Shown piece by piece: positions 57,287 to 64,000 of a stretch of 64,000 nucleotides of DNA. Position 1 is the first letter of the stretch; every line of letters begins with the position of its first letter. The DNA is taken from assembly GCA_023614405.1 (NCBI GenBank), contig CM042686.1, positions 466,396,740 through 466,460,739 of the forward strand, read 5' to 3'. Under the pieces are notes generated by a model. The model was not told the DNA's origin, searched no databases, and saw nothing but the letters and a program-made list of their open reading frames with translations. The stretch comes from Avena insularis. Lineage: Eukaryota; Streptophyta; Magnoliopsida; Poales; Poaceae. The position numbers and the translations under genes were made by a program.

Positions 57287-59195
57287 ACTGGTAGAAAAAT
57301 TGGTTTTGGTCCAGCACCTAAATATCATTGGTTCCGGTTCGTTTTCTTAATCGGGACCTATGCCAGACACCGGTCCCGGTTCATGCCGCCTGGGCATTGG
57401 TCCCGGTTCATCTCTAAGCATTGGTCCCGGTTCGTGGCATGAACCGGGACCAATGCCACCGCGACGCACACGTGGCGCTCTGCGGAGCATTGGTCCCGGG
57501 TCATGCCACAACCGGAACCAAAAACCCCGCAACGATCCGCAATCCAGAACAGTTTAAATTAATTCGAGGCAGAAATTGCACGAGGCAGAAATTAATTCGA
57601 TGCAGAAATTCATCAGTATTTTTAAAAAAATCTTTCACAAATTAATCGAGACAAAGATCTAAATCGAGACATTTTATTAATTCGACCACAAATTCTTTCC
57701 ACACAAAGATGCGATTTTACAAATTTTCCTAGTCGATAATTTCACTTACGTTGCCGCTGTCCTCCGAGCCGCCGGCTTCCTCGTCGTCGTCGGACGAAAC
57801 CTCCACGATTTCGGCATTGTTCGGGAGACAGAGCTCCTCTGCGCGGCTAGCGGCGTCGATGGAGGTGTAGATGGTCCGTCCAGGGACGGACCAGAACATC
57901 TCCCGCCCTTCTCGGTTGCGGAGATCCGGGTGCACCACGCACCCGTCCACGATGCGATTGCCAAGCTTGGCCTTCCGCTCCTTCTTGAATAGCCGGGGCC
58001 AGTACGGGCTGGCCGCCGCGTACCGGGGCAACGCCCTCTACCACGCGGGCATCTGTGGCGATGCTCCGCGATTATGCTCTCCATCTCGTATCCGCCGGGA
58101 ACGAGCAGCGGAGCTACCGGCACACCCGCCTCGCTGATGCGCCATCCGGTGGGCACCGTCGCGCGTGGCGGCGCGAGGATGTCATAGTACGCGAACATCG
58201 CCGCCTCGTAAAAGTTGAGCGTGGGCACCTCCATGGCGGCGCGGTGGAGATTGGAGAGGGAGGGGAGGCGAGACGACGGCGCGGTGGAGAGGTGCAGAGG
58301 GCGAGGTGATGGCGCGGTGGAGATCGATTGCAGAGGGGCCGAGGCGATGGCAAAAGCGATGCGCTGTGGCCTCATATTTGTACACGGGGATGACGAAGCG
58401 ACGGTGGACAAATTCTTTAAATTAAACAATAATCACAACTTTATTTTATTACCACCCATTGTGTTTAGTTTCATTCATATATATTGATCCCCTTCTTTAA
58501 ATTAGATCGAACGGATGCGGGACGGTCTTCTATCACAAGAACGCGTGCAAGTAATTCAAGAGGAAATTGCCGGATTTTTGTTAGAACAAGTCATAGATCC
58601 GAAAGGAGAATACTATTACCCGCTTCATTTGGAAGGATGAAGTGTAAAAAAGAAGATGTAAATTAGATCAAATTCATGTGAGAGTACCGTTTGTAATTAT
58701 AATATGTTTCGACCAAGAAGACGGATGAGACGGTGTATAATATATTTGTGATCATGCATGATGTGTAATATATATATCGTGGTTTTATTATTGCTGTATA
58801 TATGTAGTACCATTAAACTGAATACAAAACACCAAATAAATAAATAAATAAAACCCTGCCGCGGCACAAAACTCTGCCGCAGCACAAAAATAGCCCAAAA
58901 ATCCTGCCGCAGCATAGAGACCAACCATCCCGGTTCGTGCCACGAACCGGAACCAATGATCCACCCCCGCTCATCTCTCGCGCTCCCACGTGGAGACCCA
59001 TTGGTCCCGGTTTGTTCCACGAACCGGGACCAATGATCCCCCCCCCTCGTCGCGCGCCTGCCCATGTGGAGAGCCATTGGTCTCGGTTCGTGTCCGAACC
59101 AGGACCAACATTAGTCCCGAGTGATTGGTCCCGGTTCGAAAACCGGGACCAATGGCCCTTATGTACCGGGACTAGAGGCCCTTTTTCCACCAGTG
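57287..59195 (-). mobile_element. CACTA element 1, non-autonomous (1909 bp), with a foreign ORF
   Basis: Ends CACTGGTAGAAAAA and (inverted) CACTGGTGGAAAAAGG are flanked by TAA at 57284-57286 and 59196-59198, a perfect 3-bp duplication. Subterminal repeats ATTGGTCCCGGTTC and their complements crowd both ends, as in CACTA transposase-binding regions. No transposase is present. A minus-strand ORF fills the middle. Confidence 0.9.
57729..58234 (-). pseudogene. Frameshifted protein gene carried by CACTA element 1
   Basis: The reading starts at the ATG at 58234 (MEVPTLNFYEAAMFAYYDIL) and continues with PPRATVPTGWRISEAGVPV and GGYEMESIIAEHRHR. One frameshift near 58045 follows, after which a second frame gives ASPYWPRLFKKERKAKLGN, a WSVPGRTIYTSIDAASRAE stretch and a Ser/Asp/Glu-rich end at 57729. 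The two halves read as one ~165-codon protein. The APPR-x-VP-x-GWR pattern reminds me of uncharacterised proteins common in grass transposons, but I cannot name a family. GC content is much higher than in the element ends, which favours capture or an element-specific cargo gene. Confidence 0.5.
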
Positions 59196-59198
59196 TAA

Positions 59199-59809
59199 AG
59201 CCCACCGAAAACGTGTTATAAGGATGCAGTACTCACAAAACCAAACGATATAACCGAATAGCCCAATCCAGCCCCAGAAACCCGAAAACTTGAACATGAT
59301 TAAATCTGACAGGAGAAAAACAAAATCCGATAATACTGTTCCGGACCATAAGGATGTCTGGCTTTTTTCCGCTTTGCGGCCTTCTATGATTCTGTTTTTC
59401 TACTGTTCTGACCTTTTGTTGTTCATGGATCCCATTTGTGGTGACACTTTTGCCTTTTTACACATGAGGCTTTTACTGTTACGGTCTTTTACTATGTTTT
59501 GGCCTTTCTAATAACCACGTCAATCACAACGATCAAAAAAGGTGTGTGCATACTATCAACGAGCATCATTTACTGTTCATCATCGGGCCAGTACAAAATG
59601 GGCGAATACCAAAGCTCATTCGGCCCAGTTATTGTACCGCCTACCGTTAGGTGGGGACAGCGTCAACTAAATGCCTATATGACCTATGCGATTTACCTAC
59701 ATATTACATCAACTACAAACTTCTTGAAATTATTACATATCATCAACAAACAGAAGGTTAGAAAATTCAGCATTTCAGTGGCCAATCGAGATTGAGCCTT
59801 CTCAGTTTG
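59199..59809. other. Spacer between the two CACTA elements
   Basis: 611 bp without recognised repeat or gene. The ORFs at 59290-59511 and 59499-59795 have no family features. Confidence 0.4.
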
Positions 59810-60600
59810 CACTATAAGAATCTGAGCGGTTCATGACGATCTGATATCATCGTGGATGAGGGCCAAAACGTCGTAGATGGCCATCCGCGATGAATTCTGC
59901 GACGAAAAAATGGGTCACGGACCCCACGTCGTAATTCATTCCGCGATGTTTTTTCTATCTGAAAACGTCACGCCCGATCATGACGTTCCTGTATTTTCGT
60001 CGCGGCGAACTGGACCAGCCCAGGCCCGGTCATTCATGATGTTTTTATTTCGTCACGGCCGAGGCCATGTGGCAGACGGCATCGCGGGTGGCCATCAGTG
60101 ACGTTTGCTGACGGCATGTTCACCGTCTACGATGTCATCGAGTTCCTGACATTTTTTCCATCACGGCCTGATTCCATTGTCTCCATATCCGTGACGTCAT
60201 CCAACCCGTTCATGACGCCATACATCCCGTTTATGACGTCCCACACGCCGTGACGAATTTTGTTCATCGCCACCTTTCGACGCCATGCTGACACGTGGAC
60301 GGTTGGCACGGACAAGCTTGCGCCAATCGGACGAGGCCACATGGGCAAGCCGCAAAACGCCACGTTGACAAATCAAAATGGGACATGTATCACCTACCGA
60401 CAACGAATTCTGTGTGATGACGTCATCATTGGCCGTGATGTTTCTGTTTCGTCTAGATAGTTGGCCAATGAAAGGCGGCCACGTCGGGTTTTACCTATGA
60501 CGGAAATATTTCGTCAAGAACAACTGAGACGATTTCTCTTTTGTCACGGATGCGGGATGGCATCACCGTGAGATTAGCGGGCCATTTATGCACGTAAATT
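59810..60600. repeat. Subterminal repeat region of CACTA element 2
   Basis: TGACG and CGTCA cores recur every 15-40 bp, e.g. TTCATGACG near 59828 and 60209, and ATGACGTCCCACACGCCGTG near 60232. Such clusters bind the element's own DNA-binding protein in studied CACTA elements. From 60600 to 60850 there is only A/T-rich sequence with CACAAGCTTCC-like repeats (AGCCAAAAGCCTC twice, near 60701 and 60751). Confidence 0.6.
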
Positions 60601-60883
60601 TCTACTAGCCCTAATCGTTGGTGACACATTTCACACCACATGCATCAAATAACAGAATTTGACAATGAATTTTAGGACAAATTTCCACATCAGTTTCTGA
60701 GCCAAAAGCCTCACAAGCTTCCACAGCCAAAAACTTTCCACAGCAGTTTATGAGCCAAAAGCCTCGCAAGTTTCCCTTTCCAAAAGACTCACAAATTTCT
60801 ATACCAGTTAACTTTCCCAGCCCAAGAACTCACAAGTGTCAACCACGAGTTCACTTACCTTGCAACAACTGAACCTGCTACTG

Positions 60884-63566
60884 CTACTGCTTCTGCTGAG
60901 TCATCTGAGACAACACTTGCTGAAGTAAGTCGTTTGTATGGTTTTGTTTATCCTGCATCTTTTCTTGCTTATTCTTCATTTCTCTCATGTTTTTAGCATA
61001 CCGCAGCCTCTCTTCCTCGGCAACCTCTTTTGCTCTCTGCAATTCCTCTATGGTACAGCGCAGTTTGTCACTTCCTGCTCTTTCAGTCAAAAGTTCCGCT
61101 TCAAGGCCAGACCTGCTTCGTCTTGATGTACTTGGATGGAGGCTGATGTTCTTCAGGAACGTTGGCTTTCTACTGTCCAACGAGAGTGCAAAGTGCACAA
61201 CCTCAGTGGAAGAAAGTGGTTCTTCCTCCTGGACATCTGGATCCATCTTCTTTTCCATGATTTCCTACAGTATTAGGAATAGAAGCGAACCTCAGAAATA
61301 TAGCAAGCAAACTACAATCATATCGTATACACTTGAGAGATTAAGATAGCATTGAATTTTATGAAGATGGAAAGTATTCAAGATGACTTACAATTGCTTT
61401 CTTCACATTCAGAGTGAAGCCATTTATTGGGCTGCAATGCGTGTTTTTGAAGATTTCGAAGGCATCATCCTCACTGTTGCACACAACCTCATAGCTACGA
61501 GAACCTGTGGCATCAGGGTACAAGACTTTTCTCCTATTCTTCTTGTTTATTACACAAGCACTCTACACAAGAAGAAACCATATAGTATAAGAGGCAGTTC
61601 CAATCAAACAATTCAAACACATGCAGTAATAGTAAAAGAGTAAATGAAAAGTGACCTGTTTCCTAGGGTCAGACCAGGTATCAACAAGCTTGCACCACTG
61701 CTTGTCGGTCATGTGTCTCACTTCATCAGGACATTTCCTTGTAACTTGGTTCAGAGGGTAGGGATCAAAATACTTCTTCAGAATATACCGCTGAATCTTT
61801 GCATGCCTCATAAATTGATTTGCGCAAGCATTCCGCACGTCAGGGTGATTTATGTCCATGGCAAACTTTTGCTGAAATAAAACATGGAGCATCAGCATTT
61901 GCATGAATAGAGAAACGGGAAGGTAAAGGACAGCTAAGTCACAGAACATGTAGAAACTTTTCGTATGAAGTCTGATTGGACATCAACCCTCTTCTTGTAC
62001 TCTTTCTAGTGGGGTAAGATAGGCATGCTAGTCCTTACTGTGACTACACACTCACTGGCAAACCTGGCAGAAACACCCGGCTCGTCTGGTCTAGTTCTTC
62101 CTAGAAGAACATTAAGTGAAAGCCTCCCTCCTTTGGACAACTTGTCAAGCCTCTTCCCCATGTTTCCCCCCTCACCACCATAGCTTGACTAGTATGTGGA
62201 ACTATATCTTCAGAATTTTGCGTTTCAGCGTCTTCAGAACAAGGTGCATCAAAGTCTTGAGACATCTGGTAGCCATTATCATCTACAGGAATACAATGTG
62301 TTGATTTAGTGTTCCACAGTAATATGATGGGATTAAATGGATTATAAGTGAGAAAGCAGTCGGTTTAACGCATTACCACGTTGAGACCAGTCATTGTAGT
62401 CTTGGCACGGTACTTCATGACTAGGATCAGATTCCCGATATTCAGTAGCTGACTCATCGTATTGGGTAGCTGACCCCTGACCCTCAAATTGGGTACCAGA
62501 GTCCTCGCCATCGGCAGTTGAACACAGGTGTTGGGTAGCTGACGTAGCGCCTTGGGTACCTAACCCATCGGTTTGGAACAGTGCATGGTCGCTTCGGCGA
62601 GGTGCCCGCATACAACTGGGAGGTGGCTTCTAGATTTGGAGAGGTAGCAAGTCACCTTTGGGGGATACCCGTGGGCAGAAGGATGCGGACTTCGTCACCT
62701 GGGAAGGTGGCTTCTCGATTTGTGGAGGTGGCAGGTTGGCTTTGGGAGGTGCCAGAGGACGGCAGGATGTGGGTTGTGGTTCCACACCTTGGGTACGTGG
62801 CTGCTGGCTTTCGGGGGTGGCTACTGGCTTTAGGGAGGTGCCAAACGGCATACCAGCGGGTCGGAGGGAGTGGAGAGGTCACCTTGGGTAGAGTGTTTCT
62901 CATGTTGGACAACTGCCAGCTTGCCTTGGGCAGCTGGTTGCTTGCCTTGGGCTGCTGCCTTCTTGGCTTGGGTGGGTGGTAGATTGACGGCAGTTGGCTT
63001 CTCGCCTTGGTGGGCATCAGGAACTGCAACTTTGGCCACTTGGCCGGCATCAGGAACTGCAGCTTGGCCACTTGGCCGGCATCAGAAAATGCAGCTTTAG
63101 CCAGTTGGCCGGCATTAGGAACTGTAGCTTTGGCCACTTGGCCGACATCAGGAACTAAAGGTTTAGCTACTTGCCGGGCATCGGGAACTGTAGATTTGGC
63201 CACTAGGTTGGCATCAGGAACTGCATCATCGATGACTAGTAGGGGAAAATGAAGTGCAGCTCTAGCCACCTCCAGGGCATTAGGAAGTGCGGCTTTGGCA
63301 GTTTACCTGGCATCAGGAAGTTCGGCTTTGGTCGTTTACCGGGCATCAGGTAGTTCGGCTTTGGCAATCTTCTAGGTTGCACTCCGAGTTTCTTGTGAAT
63401 GGGTCGTAGGACTTGTCGCTTTTGTTGTCCACCGTGTGGAACCTGGAGGTGGAAGTCCTACTTTTAGCGGATTCCCCTTGGACCTTGTGTGTCTCTCATT
63501 TTCTATGTCTGGAGATAGTACTGATGCCACAACGTGCTTGCGAGATGATCCACCACCAGGAGCCAT
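60884..63566 (-). pseudogene. CACTA element 2 transposase-like gene (Transposase_24 type), decayed, several exons
   Basis: The first exon starts at the ATG at 63566 (MAPGGGSSRKHVVASVLSPD) and runs into an 11-residue tandem repeat region with three stops. Near 62380 a Gly/Thr/Gln-rich exon ends at a GTAATG donor. About 62280-61985 gives VVRGETWGRGL, then after a frameshift KLSKGGRLSLNVLLGRTRPD and a KEYKKRVDVQSDF end. The exon near 61870-61650 gives KFAMDINHPDVRNACANQFM and MTDKQWCKLVDTWSDPRKQ. The exon at 61558-61390 gives NKKNRRKVLYPDATGSRSYE and a FKNTHC stretch. The last exon (61258-60884) is a coiled coil ending MTQQKQ. This order matches the plant transposase family seen in En/Spm elements. 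It is probably the DNA-binding or accessory protein, not the catalytic one. Confidence 0.72.
63013..63371 (-). repeat. 33-bp tandem repeat coding 11-residue units
   Basis: About ten units code, on the minus strand, variants of VPDAGQVAKAT. Stops occur at the Gln position in three units next to the gene start (PDAR then TAA twice, SAT then TAG). A 1-bp loss in one unit near 63050 shifts the frame. Between 62620 and 62900 a different GGTGGC-rich degenerate repeat follows. Confidence 0.75.
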
Positions 63567-63613
63567 CGTTTGCCTGGGAGTTGTCTTCTTGAATTTTCTC
63601 TGCTTAAGACACA

Positions 63614-64000
63614 TGTTGGGGATATACTTTCCGGGTATCCTCACTATGCTTCACTGACCAGGGTGGCCCACTTCAGGTTAGAGCATTGCTTCACAGGCGG
63701 TCCAGTCAGGGAGAAGAGACGGAGTCCAATCCGGCTACGGGAAGGCCTAGATGACTTACCGACATAGGCCTATAGTGTTACTTGTAGTTCAAGATATACT
63801 CTGTAACCGATTCTTAGTCGTAGTCGGATAGGTCTCTCCTGTAAACCCTAGGCCAGATATCTATATAAGCCGTCCTAGGGAGAGCCTTTAAGGCACCCTC
63901 ACAATAGTCTACAATCTCAACTCGCACAGGTGAAACCCTTGTAACCCATATTCCGACTCTGCCGTATTACTGGATTGCTAGCAGGAGTAGGACCCGTCCA
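63614..64000 (+). repeat. 5' part of a Tat-like LTR, running off the window
   Basis: It starts TGTTGGGGATATACTTTCCG, like the E3 LTR (TGTTGGGGATATGC), and interrupts the CACTA gene region. A TATA box CTATATAAGC lies at 63861-63870, preceded by GTAAACCCTAGG. The element strand is plus. The small ORFs in it are not genes. Confidence 0.72.

Larger units (their letters stand above)
59810..63613 (-). mobile_element. CACTA element 2, 3' part, cut by an LTR element
   Basis: The end at 59810 reads CACTATAAGAATCTGAGCGG, a CACTA terminus. It is followed by ~800 bp rich in TGACG/CGTCA motifs (subterminal region) and by a multi-exon transposase-like gene on the minus strand. The other end is not in the window, because a Tat-like LTR begins at 63614 just upstream of the gene start. 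Confidence 0.78.

Noticed and set aside
57746..58429. 227-codon minus-strand ORF as a single protein
   Set aside because: Only its middle matches the APPR-x-VP-x-GWR reading; the first ~65 codons and the last ~90 are other frames of GC-rich DNA around a frameshift.
63013..63371. CRISPR-like array
   Set aside because: 33-bp units follow each other without spacers and code an 11-residue repeat in a CACTA gene; the genome is a plant's.
1..64000. tRNA or rRNA genes
   Set aside because: Only tRNA-complementary primer sites of 12-18 bases were found, no cloverleaf or rRNA core sequence noticed.

Overview
The window looks like intergenic DNA of a large grass genome. It is most likely a Pooideae cereal relative (Triticeae or a close tribe), because nested Athila- and Tat-type Gypsy elements, a Copia-like element, CACTA elements and Stowaway MITEs cover nearly all of it. 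I found no intact host gene. Species and element family names cannot be fixed by reading alone, so elements are labelled E1, B, C, E3, D1, D2 and F.

Layout. 1-24094 is E1, a plus-strand Athila-like element whose left end lies outside the window. Its 3' LTR is split by element B (7021-22974, plus strand, target-site duplication GCGCC/GCGCT). B is itself split by element C (11245-19210, minus strand, perfect duplication GGATC). 24095-40563 is E3, a minus-strand Tat-like Gypsy element with gag, protease, RT, RNase H, an extra archaeal-type RNase H and integrase. E3 is interrupted by a solo LTR of the E1 family (29531-30932) and by D1 (32864-39643, plus strand, perfect duplication GTGGT). 40732-52447 is F, a minus-strand element with a tRNA-iMet primer site, arranged LTR-internal-LTR-internal remnant. 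It carries D2 (46762-51062), a relative of D1 that has lost its 3' half. 52448-57286 is lower-copy sequence with a Harbinger-like element, two Stowaway MITEs and a diverged minisatellite. 57287-59195 is a small CACTA element carrying a foreign ORF. 59810-63613 is a second CACTA element with a decayed multi-exon transposase-like gene. At 63614 a Tat-like LTR begins and runs off the window.

How the parts relate. B, C, D1 and D2 share LTR modules and a long 3' noncoding region but carry different coding cargo: a gag-only ORF (B), a gag-protease ORF (C) and an unrecognised ~207-codon ORF (D1, D2). None encodes RT or integrase here, so all would depend on enzymes supplied in trans. E1 has a decayed gag-protease-RT-RNase H and lacks integrase. 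E3 has all domains but many stops, frameshifts and altered catalytic residues.

The most interesting observations are the D-family ORF fused to a C-type tail, duplicated primer-binding sites that appear to have moved the LTR boundary, a second gag-like domain in E3, a recurring GC-rich palindromic module in three LTR families that also occurs once inside B, and hairpin repeats shared by the E1 LTR and its 3' region.
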